In this document: in pieces, positions 16,783 through 25,365 of the stretch
Layout of the letters: the number at the start of each line of letters is the position of its first letter
How positions within the stretch are numbered: the stretch's first letter is position 1
Assembly: GCA_002437435.1 (NCBI GenBank)
Contig: DJPV01000058.1
Location: 10,380 to 51,125 of the forward strand
DNA: 40,746 nt
Reading direction: 5' to 3'
From: Lachnospiraceae bacterium UBA6403
GTDB taxonomy: Bacteria; Bacillota; Clostridia; Lachnospirales; Lachnospiraceae
The notes under the pieces: model-generated
Database searches by the model: none
Seen by the model: the letters and a program-made list of their open reading frames with translations, nothing else
Told to the model about the DNA's origin: nothing
Program-made: the position numbers and the translations under genes

Positions 16783-17352
16783 ATGCAGGATATATGGATT
16801 GAATCTTTTTATAATGAAATTGATGCTGAGAAACGACAGGCATTTCTAAAGGAACATGCCGGAGAGCCAAAGAACGAATTAGATGAATTCCGCGAGAAGC
16901 TATGGATTGCCCGGTATGGCAAACGGAAACCAAAGAATGATGCATTTGTAGGCTATCTGATGCAGATGAAATATATTGCAGAGGGTGGCGGCATGAGCCT
17001 TGGCGCACAGAAAAGAAAGCAGGCGGCTGAAGTTCTGACCGGCTTATTCCTTGGCAGCTATGACAATCTGGATATCGAGAAGCAGGAAATGGTATTCTAT
17101 GAGATCAAAAATGCTTTCCTGAAGCTGATCGGTGTCAGCAAGAACGGACGTGGATTTACTTCTGTTGTATTTGGCATGGGGCAGTTATCCGATGAAAGTG
17201 TAGCAAAGAAGATTGCAGATCAGATCAGCACGATCGCATTTGCCACACCACACATGCTTCATATGGATAAGGAATTTGCGATATTCCAGCAGGTTGCACT
17301 TGAAGCTTTCCGACAGGAATTCCCGAACCGGGAGCATTTCCTGAAGAAGTAG
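16783..17352 (+). CDS. Conserved hypothetical protein of Lachnospiraceae type
   Basis: A 189-aa soluble protein, helical by composition, with no signal peptide or TM. It begins with acidic and helical segments (FYNEIDAEKRQAFLKEHAGE) and has a Gly-rich central motif GMSLGAQKRK. I recognise it only as a domain-of-unknown-function type (possibly DUF6553) seen in gut Clostridia. ATG 16783 has AGGAGG about 8 nt upstream. It is monocistronic or leads into the decayed toxin-antitoxin remnant 13 nt downstream. No function is assigned. Confidence 0.75.
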   Translation: MQDIWIESFYNEIDAEKRQAFLKEHAGEPKNELDEFREKLWIARYGKRKPKNDAFVGYLMQMKYIAEGGGMSLGAQKRKQAAEVLTGLFLGSYDNLDIEKQEMVFYEIKNAFLKLIGVSKNGRGFTSVVFGMGQLSDESVAKKIADQISTIAFATPHMLHMDKEFAIFQQVALEAFRQEFPNREHFLKK

Positions 17353-17365
17353 GGGTGTCCGTGAT

Positions 17366-17467
17366 ATGGTGTTGGATAGTTATCAGGACATGCAGGATGG
17401 AAAAGGACGAGATTACAAAGAATTTTTTTCAGAATTGGAAAGCAGGTATCACATTTCGGATGTATAA
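17366..17467 (+). pseudogene. Type II antitoxin remnant (C-terminal part only)
   Basis: An ORF of 33 codons (DSYQDMQDGKGRDYKEFF in its first half) that looks like the acidic toxin-binding tail of a small type II antitoxin. The N-terminal DNA-binding half is missing. It overlaps the toxin-like ORF by 8 nt in the way intact pairs do, which is why I read it as the antitoxin. It starts 13 nt after the preceding gene, so the deletion breakpoint probably lies there. Confidence 0.5.
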
Positions 17468-17675
17468 GGGAATGATTTTGCCATTGGCAGAGCAGGATAT
17501 TATTCAAAATACAGATTATATTGCGTATGAGAAGAAAGCTCCAGAGACAGCAGTCAAGTTAGCGCAAGGATTGAGAAAAGCAATTGCAGATCTGAAGCGA
17601 GAAACGGTTTGTGTTTTGCGTGTGTTATGTATGTTGGTAGATGCGAAAACGATATTGTTAAATATGTGGCTATAA
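17460..17675 (+). pseudogene. RelE/ParE-family toxin remnant with internal deletion
   Basis: A 71-aa ORF. The N-terminal half matches the ParE/RelE toxin start (LPLAEQDIIQNTDYIAYEKK, then a helix ending KAIADLK). The C-terminal part matches the family end (VCVLRVLCMLVDAKTILL). About 30-40 residues that normally lie between, including the central beta-strands with basic catalytic or gyrase-contact residues, are absent, so the product is almost certainly inactive. The junction is after codon 46 or so. Together with the truncated antitoxin it forms a decayed toxin-antitoxin module. Confidence 0.7.
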
Positions 17676-17694
17676 AAAGAGAGTTATAAGACAA

Positions 17695-17738
17695 AAAAAG
17701 CCAGATAAACATTAATTATTGTGTTTATCTGGCTTTTT
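17695..17738. terminator. Bidirectional intrinsic terminator
   Basis: A perfect 17-bp inverted repeat (17695-17711 with 17722-17738), 10-nt loop, A-run at one end and T-run at the other. It serves both the plus-strand genes ending at 17675 and the DUF1846 gene ending at 17748 on the minus strand. Confidence 0.9.
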
Positions 17739-17747
17739 AATGATTCT

Positions 17748-19235
17748 TTATGCATTCTCCTGCGTAGCAGCACCTTCATATACGGCTTCGTTTGTAAGTT
17801 CAATGCCGAGCTTCTTGAAGGTTGTCATATCGACTGCGGACAGGATCGATGATACATGGAGCTGGCAGCCGGACAACTTTGGAAGCTGTTCCAATGCATG
17901 CCTTGCATTTGAATCGGATACGGCACACATGGATAACGCGATCAGAACTTCGTCGGTATGAAGACGAGGATTCTTGCTGCCAAGGTATCCGGTCTTTAAG
18001 TGCTGGATCGGTTCGATAAAGGTACGGGAGATCAGATGTGTATTTTTATCAATGTTTCCAAGTACCTTAATTGCATTTAACAACACAGCAGATGCAGGAC
18101 CGAGCAGATCGGAAGTAGAACCGGTAACGATCGTTCCGTCTGGCAGTTCTAAGGCTGCGGTGGCTGAACCATTTTCCTGTGCAAGGTTATTGGCAACCGG
18201 AACAACCGTACGGTCGTTGACTGTGATCTTCGCCTGCTTCATGATAAGTTCCTGTTTGTATACTTCGTCTTTGGTCGCTTCGTCTTTAACGAAACGGTTC
18301 AGAGACTGGTAATATCGTCTGATAATTTCCTGATTGGACGCTTCCTTGCAGGCATCATCGTCAATGATACAGTTTCCTGCCATATTTACACCCATATCGG
18401 TTGGGGATTTGTATGGACAATAACCATAGATTCCTTCGAACATGGAAGCCAGAACCGGATAGATCTCGATGTCACGGTTGTAGTTGACGGTTGTTTCGCC
18501 ATAAGCTTCCAGATGGAATGGATCAATCATATTGACATCGTTTAAGTCTGCGGTAGCAGCTTCATAAGCCAGATTGACCGGATGTTTAAGTGGGATATTC
18601 CAGATTGGGAAAGTCTCAAATTTGGCATAGCCGGCCTTGATGCCGCACTTGTTCTCATGGTAAAGCTGTGACAGACAGGTTGCCATCTTGCCGCTTCCCG
18701 GCCCCGGTGCCGTAACAATGACAAGTGGACGGGTTGTCTCTACATAATCATTTTTTCCATAGCCATCATCACTTACGATATAGTCAATGTTATTCGGATA
18801 ACCCTCGATAGAATAGTGATGGTAGACCTTGATGCCGATTGCTTCCAGTTTCTTCTGGAAAATATCGGCAGATGGCTGTCCGGCATATCGTGTGATAACC
18901 ACGCTGCTGACATACAGCCCTTTCTTTTTATATACATCGATCAGACGGATAACATCCTGATCGTATGTGATTCCCAGATCGTGACGGATCTTGTTGCGCT
19001 CGATATCGGCGGCATTGATCGAAATGATCATTTCTGCCTGATCTGCAAGCTGTAAGAGCATCTGTAATTTGCTGTCCGGTGCAAATCCCGGAAGCACGCG
19101 GGAGGCATGATAGTCGTCAAATAATTTGCCACCGAATTCCAGATATAGTTTATCTCCAAATTGTTCGATACGTTCCCTGATGTGTGCAGACTGCATGGAC
19201 AGGTACTTGTCATTGTCGAAGCCAATGCGTTTCAT
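17748..19235 (-). CDS. DUF1846 (UPF0371) family protein
   Basis: A 495-aa soluble protein matching the UPF0371/DUF1846 family in length and motifs: MKRIGFDNDKYLSMQSAHI start, GGKLFDDYHASRVLPGF, a P-loop-like TAPGPGSGKMATCLSQLYH, and PTDMGVNMAG. The family is widespread in Firmicutes; structures exist, but I know of no established function. ATG is at 19233-19235 with GGAGA upstream. It has its own transcript: a terminator lies downstream, and the cobW-like gene ends 111 nt upstream in the same direction, so a shared transcript is also possible. Confidence 0.93.
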   Translation of the reverse strand: MKRIGFDNDKYLSMQSAHIRERIEQFGDKLYLEFGGKLFDDYHASRVLPGFAPDSKLQMLLQLADQAEMIISINAADIERNKIRHDLGITYDQDVIRLIDVYKKKGLYVSSVVITRYAGQPSADIFQKKLEAIGIKVYHHYSIEGYPNNIDYIVSDDGYGKNDYVETTRPLVIVTAPGPGSGKMATCLSQLYHENKCGIKAGYAKFETFPIWNIPLKHPVNLAYEAATADLNDVNMIDPFHLEAYGETTVNYNRDIEIYPVLASMFEGIYGYCPYKSPTDMGVNMAGNCIIDDDACKEASNQEIIRRYYQSLNRFVKDEATKDEVYKQELIMKQAKITVNDRTVVPVANNLAQENGSATAALELPDGTIVTGSTSDLLGPASAVLLNAIKVLGNIDKNTHLISRTFIEPIQHLKTGYLGSKNPRLHTDEVLIALSMCAVSDSNARHALEQLPKLSGCQLHVSSILSAVDMTTFKKLGIELTNEAVYEGAATQENA

Positions 19236-19346
19236 TTTTTGAAATTCTCCTTCGTAAATTAATCAATATACGGTGGACACTTAAGAAAATAAAGTGCCCT
19301 ATAAGAGAATACCACAGAGAGGGGAGAAAATATAGAGAAAATTTAC

Positions 19347-20291
19347 TCAAGGCTTCGATTTTCCCCAATATCCTTCCACGGCTTCCTGATTCAATCCTTC
19401 GCCAATGACGATCAGGATCGCCTGTCCATTTGGAATCGGTTCAATCTCGGTCTTCTGGTGTGTGACATTGATGGATATCCAGCTTCCATCAGCGAGCTTC
19501 TGGAACCCTTTAATTCGGAAGACCTTACCACAGGCTGGATCGTGCAGGATCTTCTGGCAGCTTTCTTTTAAGAAATCCTCTGTAAAATCCATATTCATGA
19601 AATACAGACTGTCATAGGTCTGTTTGTCGTCAAACCAGAGTTTCGTATAATTGGCGTCCTGATAGCCGGATGAGAGGATTGCTTTATAGTCCTCATCGGT
19701 CAGATCTTTCCAGTCCTTTTCCAGAACTACCTGTTTTGGCGTGGACTTAGAGTGTAAAATGTCAAATGACTGTTTTACATAATCTTTGGTAGAGGCTAAC
19801 TGTTCTGGTGTGACTTCCTGTGAATGACTGTATAAGACAGTGCCGGCCTGTGCCACCTGGGAAGCCAGAAGATAACGGGAAGCTTCGGAGAGATTCTGCT
19901 CCAGTGTGGCATCAATGATCGTAATAACATTTCCGATCGTATACCAGCGGTCAAGCGGATCTTCGTGCAGGGCATCGAAGAATTCGTCCATATCGAAGAT
20001 GCCGGATGGCTCTACCAGAACGCGGTCATACCCACACATTCCCATTGCAATCAGCTTGGTTTTGAATCGTCTTCGGTGACAGTCGGCATCACAACCGCCG
20101 GCAACCATTTCCAATGTACAGTTATCACCAAGGATATCTTGTAACAGCATGGCATCGACATTGACTGCACCAAAATCGTTTTCAAGGATACCGATATTTA
20201 AGCCCTGACCGATCAGGTATTTGGCATATTTCCTTATAAAAGTAGTTTTACCGGAACCTAAGAATCCGGTGATCAAATCTATCTGAATCAT
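19347..20291 (-). CDS. CobW/P47K-type G3E GTPase (COG0523), atypical metal motif
   Basis: A 314-aa cytoplasmic GTPase of the CobW/YeiR/ZigA metallochaperone group. G1 is GFLGSGKTT (9-17); ENDFGAVNVDA follows as the switch region; the Walker B-like motif is VLVEPSG (91-97). The usual CXCC metal-binding motif after the switch is replaced by GGCDADC (Cys67, Cys71), so metal coordination must differ. The C-terminal CobW_C domain (about 220-314) is present. ATG at 20289-20291 follows AGAGG by 8 nt; a GTG at 20300 is in frame but less likely. The 5' leader consists almost entirely of a long palindromic element (20313-20584). Confidence 0.88.
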   Translation of the reverse strand: MIQIDLITGFLGSGKTTFIRKYAKYLIGQGLNIGILENDFGAVNVDAMLLQDILGDNCTLEMVAGGCDADCHRRRFKTKLIAMGMCGYDRVLVEPSGIFDMDEFFDALHEDPLDRWYTIGNVITIIDATLEQNLSEASRYLLASQVAQAGTVLYSHSQEVTPEQLASTKDYVKQSFDILHSKSTPKQVVLEKDWKDLTDEDYKAILSSGYQDANYTKLWFDDKQTYDSLYFMNMDFTEDFLKESCQKILHDPACGKVFRIKGFQKLADGSWISINVTHQKTEIEPIPNGQAILIVIGEGLNQEAVEGYWGKSKP

Positions 20292-20312
20292 AAAAATCAC
20301 CTCTTGTTGTAT

Positions 20313-20584
20313 TTGCAGATGATATTCGTGGGAGCATTCACCTACTGCTATATTTGTGTATCCTTAACATTACCAATCAGGGGACGCTTCCGCTCGTTTT
20401 CCCGCTGTGTAACTTCGAACTAACCTCGGATAAACCTCGGTAAGGTCTCAGTTAGGTCTGCAGCGGTACTAAGATGCCACTTATGTGCCATCAAGTACCG
20501 GCGACCTCAAATGCCCCTGTATTGGCAAGTTAAGATACACAAATAACATATAGGTTAGAATATTCCTACGAATACCATCTGCAA
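20313..20584 (-). ncRNA. Palindromic element A: structured leader of the cobW-like gene
   Basis: About 71-nt arms (20313-20383 and 20514-20584) are complementary over most of their length with small bulges. They enclose a ~130-nt core. Read on the minus strand, the core holds hairpin 1, closed by CGGTACT/AGTACCG with upper stem GATGgCAC/GTGgCATC, then hairpin 2 with ACTGAGACCTTA and GGTTAGTTCGAAGTTACAC. The same core, with different arm sequences, occurs at 35597-35799. A TAGAAT -10 lies just outside the element, so the RNA would start at its first base pair and run to the cobW start. It may be a cis-regulatory RNA or a mobile palindrome; there is no ORF inside. Confidence 0.55.
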
Positions 20585-20588
20585 TCAC

Positions 20589-20594
20589 ATTCTA
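20589..20594 (-). promoter_or_regulatory. Extended -10 promoter of the cobW-like gene
   Basis: On the minus strand TGCTAGAAT provides a TGN-extended -10 (TAGAAT at 20589-20594). No clear -35 is seen. The predicted start, about 7 nt downstream, falls at the outer end of palindromic element A. Confidence 0.4.
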
Positions 20595-20641
20595 GCACAG
20601 GCGGGGAAAAAAGAAAATCGAAGGAATGGGAAAAAGTTATC

Positions 20642-20670
20642 TTGTCTGAATCTCATCCATAAGGTATAGT
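20642..20670 (+). promoter_or_regulatory. Promoter of the ABC-F gene
   Basis: TTGTCT (20642-20647), a 17-nt spacer and TATAGT (20665-20670), with a start about 30 nt before ATG 20708. The leader is too short for the uORF/attenuator systems found before some resistance ABC-F genes. Confidence 0.6.
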
Positions 20671-20707
20671 AACCTTATCACGAAATAAACGGAAAAGGGT
20701 AAGACGA

Positions 20708-22264
20708 ATGATTTTAAATGTAGAAAGTTTGACGCATGGTTTTGGAGACAGAGCCATTTTCAATAATGTATCTTTCCGGCTACTTGCCGGTGAGCATATC
20801 GGACTGGTTGGAGCAAATGGTGAAGGTAAAAGTACCTTTATGAATATTGTGACAGGAACACTTGCGCCGGATGAGGGAAAGGTGGAATGGAACAAGCATG
20901 TGCGTGTTGGCTATCTGGATCAGCATGCAGTGCTGGAAAAGGGAATGACGATTGAATCTGTGTTGAAGTCGGCATTTTCCTATCTGTTTGAGATGGAGGA
21001 GAAGATCAACCAGATCTATGACAGCATGGCGGATGCAACGGATGATGAGATCATGGAAATGATGGAAGAGGTCGGCACGTTGCAGGATCTTCTGACAAAC
21101 CATGATTTCTATATGATCGATGCCAAGACAGAACAGGTAGCAAGAGCACTGGGACTTCTGGAACTTGGACTGGATCATGACGTAACAGATCTGAGCGGTG
21201 GTCAGCGTACCAAGGTTTTACTTGCAAAGCTGTTACTTGAGAAGCCTGAGATTTTGCTGCTTGATGAACCGACAAACTATCTTGATGCAGAACATATCGA
21301 GTGGTTGAAGCGGTATTTGCAGGAATATGAGAACGCATTTATCCTGATCAGCCATGATATTCCGTTTTTAAATGATGTGGTAAATATCATCTACCATATG
21401 GAGAATCAGGAATTGAACCGATATGTCGGCAACTATGATAAATTCTTGGAAGTATACGAGGCGAGAAAGGCACAGCAGGAGGCTGCTTACCGGAAACAAC
21501 AGCAGGAGATCAGCGAGTTGAAGGATTTCGTTGCCAGAAACAAGGCACGTGTTGCCACAAGAAATATGGCGATGTCCAGACAGAAGAAGCTGGACAAGAT
21601 GGACGTGATAGAACTTGCGAAGGAGCGCCCGAAGCCGGAATTTTATTTCAAGGAAGCGAGAACACCGGGCAAGATGTTATTTGAAACTGAGGATCTGGTG
21701 ATCGGATATGACAAACAGGCACCACTTTCCAAACCGATCAATCTTCGGATGGAGCGTGGAGAAAAGATCGCGATCGTTGGTACAAATGGTATAGGAAAGA
21801 GTACGCTGCTTAAGAGCCTGCTTGGAATTATCAAACCGATATCCGGTACGGTGCATCTGGGTGATTATTTGTATAAAGGCTATTTTGAACAGGAAATGAC
21901 TGGAACAGAGAATACCTGTCTGGAAGAAATCTGGCAGGAATTTCCGGGATTTTCACAGTATGAGGTACGGTCGGCACTTGCCAAATGCGGACTGACGACC
22001 AAGCATATCGAGAGTAAGGTAAAGGTATTAAGCGGTGGTGAGCAGGCGAAGGTGCGTCTGTGCAAGTTGATCAATCAAGAGACAAATCTGCTGATCCTCG
22101 ACGAGCCGACAAACCATCTGGATGTGGATGCAAAGGACGAATTGAAGCGGGCATTGAAAGACTATCACGGCTCGGTTTTGTTAGTTTGCCATGAGCCGGA
22201 GTTCTATTCGGATATTGTGACAAAGGTGTGGAATCTGGAAGAGTACAGTGTGCTGACACTGTAA
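20708..22264 (+). CDS. ABC-F family ATPase
   Basis: A 518-aa soluble twin-ABC protein without membrane domains, as in ribosome-associated ABC-F translation factors. Domain 1 has Walker A GANGEGKST, signature LSGGQRTKVLLAKL and Walker B ILLLDEPTNYLD. Domain 2 has GTNGIGKST, LSGGEQAKVRLCKL and LILDEPTNHLD. Between them is the charged ~70-residue helical linker (about 245-315) that reaches the ribosomal exit site in this family. Length and the generic linker fit housekeeping YdiF/EttA-like members better than antibiotic-resistance ones, but this is not decisive. It has its own promoter. Confidence 0.93.
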   Translation: MILNVESLTHGFGDRAIFNNVSFRLLAGEHIGLVGANGEGKSTFMNIVTGTLAPDEGKVEWNKHVRVGYLDQHAVLEKGMTIESVLKSAFSYLFEMEEKINQIYDSMADATDDEIMEMMEEVGTLQDLLTNHDFYMIDAKTEQVARALGLLELGLDHDVTDLSGGQRTKVLLAKLLLEKPEILLLDEPTNYLDAEHIEWLKRYLQEYENAFILISHDIPFLNDVVNIIYHMENQELNRYVGNYDKFLEVYEARKAQQEAAYRKQQQEISELKDFVARNKARVATRNMAMSRQKKLDKMDVIELAKERPKPEFYFKEARTPGKMLFETEDLVIGYDKQAPLSKPINLRMERGEKIAIVGTNGIGKSTLLKSLLGIIKPISGTVHLGDYLYKGYFEQEMTGTENTCLEEIWQEFPGFSQYEVRSALAKCGLTTKHIESKVKVLSGGEQAKVRLCKLINQETNLLILDEPTNHLDVDAKDELKRALKDYHGSVLLVCHEPEFYSDIVTKVWNLEEYSVLTL

Positions 22265-22405
22265 TAAAGAAAGGTATCGCAGGCAGTTTTTATGTAGAAA
22301 ATATAAGGCTGCCTGCAATTGATAGCACATATAGTTTACAATGAGAATTGAATTTATAAATATGAGGTGAAGAACGTCTATCATTGGACGAGAATATAGA
22401 CGGCT

Positions 22406-22996
22406 ATGAATATGCTGACAGAGATAATATTGAATGATAAAGGGACAAATGAAAATATCCGGGTACAGGTTATAAAGTCCGGAAGGAAAAGCCTTGGTCT
22501 GGAGGTGCGACCGGATGGAACTGTATTTGCAAGGATTCCGGCGAGATTATCTGATCGTGAATTAAAAGCATTTATAGAGAAGCAGCACGACTGGATCTTG
22601 AAGAAGGTGGATCAGGTAAAAAAGCGTGCGGATGCGCGCACAAAAATTCAGGTTCCATCTGTGGATGCGTTATCAGATTCAGAGATTCAAAAGATCAAAG
22701 ATAAAATTGCAGACCGGGTAAAGTATTATTGTGCGGTTATGCAGGTGACAGTTGGGCGTATCACGATCCGTAACCAGAAGACCAGATGGGGAAGCTGCAG
22801 CAGTGCCGGAAATGTGAATTTTAATTATCAATTATACTATCTACCGGATGAATTACTTGACTATGTGGTAGTGCATGAGCTGGCGCACAGACGTCATATG
22901 AATCATTCCAAAGAATTCTGGTCAGAGGTGGAGCGGTATTGTCCTGACTATAGAGCGAGACGGAAGCAGTTAAAAGAATATCAACTGGCGAATTAA
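22406..22996 (+). CDS. YgjP-like (DUF45/M48-type) metallopeptidase
   Basis: A 196-aa protein of the YgjP/DUF45 family. The zinc motif HELAH (157-161) with a third His at 167 (NHSKEFW), and the conserved TRWGSCSSAGNVNFN segment, are both present. Cytoplasmic. ATG 22406 has only a weak ribosome binding site; ATG 22412 is an alternative. The 141-nt gap upstream contains an 8-bp inverted repeat (22279-22286 with 22309-22316) lacking a T-tract, so it is at best a weak terminator for the ABC-F gene. The physiological substrate of the family is unknown. Confidence 0.9.
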   Translation: MNMLTEIILNDKGTNENIRVQVIKSGRKSLGLEVRPDGTVFARIPARLSDRELKAFIEKQHDWILKKVDQVKKRADARTKIQVPSVDALSDSEIQKIKDKIADRVKYYCAVMQVTVGRITIRNQKTRWGSCSSAGNVNFNYQLYYLPDELLDYVVVHELAHRRHMNHSKEFWSEVERYCPDYRARRKQLKEYQLAN

Positions 22997-23087
22997 AGCC
23001 TGAAATGTAAGTTTCAGGATCGAATATAGATTAGGGGACAAATTTATTTCAGAAGATGATTTGGCTGAAGTGTAAAGGAAGTTTAAT

Positions 23088-23312
23088 ATGGGATTATTTC
23101 GAAAAAAGAAAGATCAGGCATCATATGACAGTCAGAAAAAACGACCGGTCATCAAATGCAGTATTTGCACCGGTGAGCAGGTCGCAGGTTTTCAGGATGT
23201 TCATAACGGGACATTTGAAGATGTCATGTTGATCCGTGGAAAAGAAGATCTGAAAGTCTTTCGGAAAAAATATGGAATCCCGCAGGCTGCGGAGATTCCA
23301 AAGATATATTGA
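23088..23312 (+). CDS. Small conserved Clostridia protein
   Basis: A 74-aa basic, soluble protein: a K/R-rich start (MGLFRKKKDQ), then a compact conserved segment with IKCSICTGEQVAGFQD, a DVMLIRGKEDL stretch and a KKYGI end. I recognise the pattern as a common Lachnospiraceae hypothetical, sometimes mislabelled in databases, but no function is assignable. A single CSIC pair could bind a metal only as a multimer. It converges with the next minus-strand gene, whose stop is 1 nt away. Confidence 0.7.
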   Translation: MGLFRKKKDQASYDSQKKRPVIKCSICTGEQVAGFQDVHNGTFEDVMLIRGKEDLKVFRKKYGIPQAAEIPKIY

Positions 23313-23313
23313 T

Positions 23314-23532
23314 TTATTTTTCCTTTTTATTTGGGACGTTACATTCCTTGAGAACAGAATCAATCTTTGCGTCTACAGTAGAATCAACCATCTGGTGGGA
23401 GATCCGGTCAAACACATTGTTGGAATTGGAATCATCTCCATCAAAAAGATTTGCAGCTTTTTCTTTCATGTTTTCAATATGATCGCCAAGGGTAACCCCG
23501 TCTTTGTTTATATCGATGTCTTTAATACCCAT
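23314..23532 (-). CDS. Small hypothetical protein
   Basis: A 72-aa acidic soluble protein starting at ATG (MGIKDIDINKDGVTLGD), which has AGGAGG about 8 nt upstream on the minus strand; the longer in-frame start further up is not supported. DINKDG resembles an EF-hand-like loop start, but a single short match is weak. No known family was recognised. It lies tail-to-tail with the 74-aa gene. Confidence 0.6.
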   Translation of the reverse strand: MGIKDIDINKDGVTLGDHIENMKEKAANLFDGDDSNSNNVFDRISHQMVDSTVDAKIDSVLKECNVPNKKEK

Positions 23533-23677
23533 AATAGTTCCTCCTGAAAAATAGTTTCTATAGGATATAATAAACATAAAATTGTTTGCTTGCAAGACAT
23601 TGATTTTATATTATGTATTGAGCAAGTAATGTCTATAAGATGATACAAACATATAAGGAATAAAGAGGAGTAAGAAA

Positions 23678-24199
23678 ATGACACAGGAAAATTTAGTAAG
23701 ATTTGAGTTCCGAAATATAAAAAGAAATGAAGCAGAGCAAACAGCAGAGATCGAACGGATCTGTTTTCCTCCGAATGAGGCATGTACTCCAGAGATGATG
23801 CATCTGCGTGTAGAGAAAGCTCCGGAAATGTTTCTGGTTGCGGTAGATAAAGCAACAGGTAAGATTGCCGGATTTATTAATGGTCTGTCTACAAATGAAA
23901 CGGTTCTGCGTGATGAATTCTTTCAGAATGCAGATCTGTATGATCCGGCCGGAGAAAATGTAATGATCCTTGGTGTTGATGTTCTGCCGGAATACCGCAG
24001 GATCGGTCTGGCTTCTGAAATGATGGAATGTTATAAGAACAGGGAGAGACAGAATGGGCGAAAGAGACTGATCCTTACCTGTCTGGAATCAAAGGTTGCC
24101 ATGTACCAGAAGATGGGATACGAGGATAACGGCATATCGGATTCTTCGTGGGGTGGCGAACAGTGGCATGAGATGACGTGTGAACTGGAAATTGAATAA
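23678..24199 (+). CDS. GNAT family N-acetyltransferase
   Basis: A 173-aa protein with the GNAT fold: N-terminal FEFRNIKRNEAEQTAEIERICFPP, a central strand, then VMILGVDVLPEYRRIGLASEMM, which contains the acetyl-CoA-binding R/Q-x-x-G-x-A/G type motif (RRIGLA). The C-terminal Tyr-containing motif is AMYQKMGYEDNG. It resembles RimI/AANAT-like small acetyltransferases; the acceptor is unknown. A good AGAGGAG site precedes ATG 23678. The 187 nt that follow (24200-24386) are AT-rich and show no gene. Confidence 0.85.
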   Translation: MTQENLVRFEFRNIKRNEAEQTAEIERICFPPNEACTPEMMHLRVEKAPEMFLVAVDKATGKIAGFINGLSTNETVLRDEFFQNADLYDPAGENVMILGVDVLPEYRRIGLASEMMECYKNRERQNGRKRLILTCLESKVAMYQKMGYEDNGISDSSWGGEQWHEMTCELEIE

Positions 24200-24386
24200 C
24201 TGTAAGAAATAAGTCAAAAATTTAATAAATCTTACATAGAATAAAAAAATTAATCTTGTGCTTATATTTGTAGAATTTTCAAAAAAGTGGCGTTAAATGA
24301 AGGAAAACTTCATAAATAAATTCATAGTCAGAATAAAATTGATCTGATAAGTTGCAAATTTTAACGAATGTTATTGTGTAAGTAAA

Positions 24387-25354
24387 TTGCGCCCATATTT
24401 ACAAAGAATACAGAACATTGCAACAAATGAATTTGTAAAGCAAAATGAAGTGTTTGCCGATATTGTGAATTATGCAATTTATGATGGAAAGCAAATTGTG
24501 AAGGCAGCCGATCTGACAGAAAAGAGTGTTACGGAAAATATACTCTGGAATGAAAATGAGAAAATAATTGGCAAAGAAATGGCGCGGGATGTTTTAAAAT
24601 CCTGTGTTATAAAACAGGATGCGCAGGTTACCTATGTAATTATAGGAATTGAAAATCAGACAGAAATTAACACAGTCATGCCTGTAAGAAATCTGCTTTA
24701 TGATACATTGTCTTATGCCAGACAGATTAAAGAGATCAGCATACATAATAAAAAGAAAAAACGAGTGAAAACAAGTGGTGAATTCTTGTCAGGATTTTGT
24801 CAGGATGATAAACGATAACTGTATGCTATGATCCACAGACATGGTATGGAGCAAAGACGTTAAAGGAAATGTTGTATGATGTTGATCCATGTATTATGAA
24901 ATACGTGCCAGATTACAAGATTTGCCTGATCAGTCCGTCACAGATCTACGACTATGATAAATTTAGAACGGACTTTGGAACTGTAATGAAATTTATGGCT
25001 GCATCAAAGGATAAGGTTTTACTACAACAACTATTCATGACAGATCGGGAGAAATTAGCTAATTTAGGGGTACGGGCATCGGAAGCATTGAATGTCTTGC
25101 TGAATCTAAATGTCAGGATTAATGAAGGAGGATACGATATGTTATGTAAAGGAATGGAAGACTGGTTGAAGGATGAGCGTGAAGAAGGTAAAGCGGAAGG
25201 TATGACAGAGGGACGGAAAGAAGGTCAAAAAGAAGGCACTTCCCTCTTGGCGCAGGCAATCCGGTATGTGCGTTCAGGCGATGATACCCTGGAAAAATTA
25301 GAAGAAAAGGGTATCCCGGAGGCGATTGCAAAGACAGCGTTGGAACTTGGATAA
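24387..25354 (+). pseudogene. Rpn/YhgA-type recombination-promoting nuclease, disrupted
   Basis: Two ORF pieces make one Rpn-family (PD-(D/E)XK transposase-like) protein. The N-terminal part (24387-24818) has FADIVNYAIYDGKQIVKAADL and VTYVIIGIENQTEI...MPVRNLLYD, which are family landmarks. The reading frame breaks near 24818, where ITVCYDPQTWYGAKTLKEM can be read in the frame of the second piece (to 25354), followed by a C-terminal E/G/K repeat tail (EGKAEGMTEGRKEGQKEG) typical of the family. Relative to relatives a few residues are lost at the junction, consistent with a small deletion. No good start codon exists; TTG 24387 is only the ORF limit. Probably non-functional. Confidence 0.75.
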
Positions 25355-25365
25355 GGAGAAAGAAC

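Noticed and set aside
22279..22316. 8-bp inverted repeat after the ABC-F gene as terminator
   Set aside because: The loop is 22 nt and no T-tract follows on either strand, so it does not meet the usual criteria for an intrinsic terminator.
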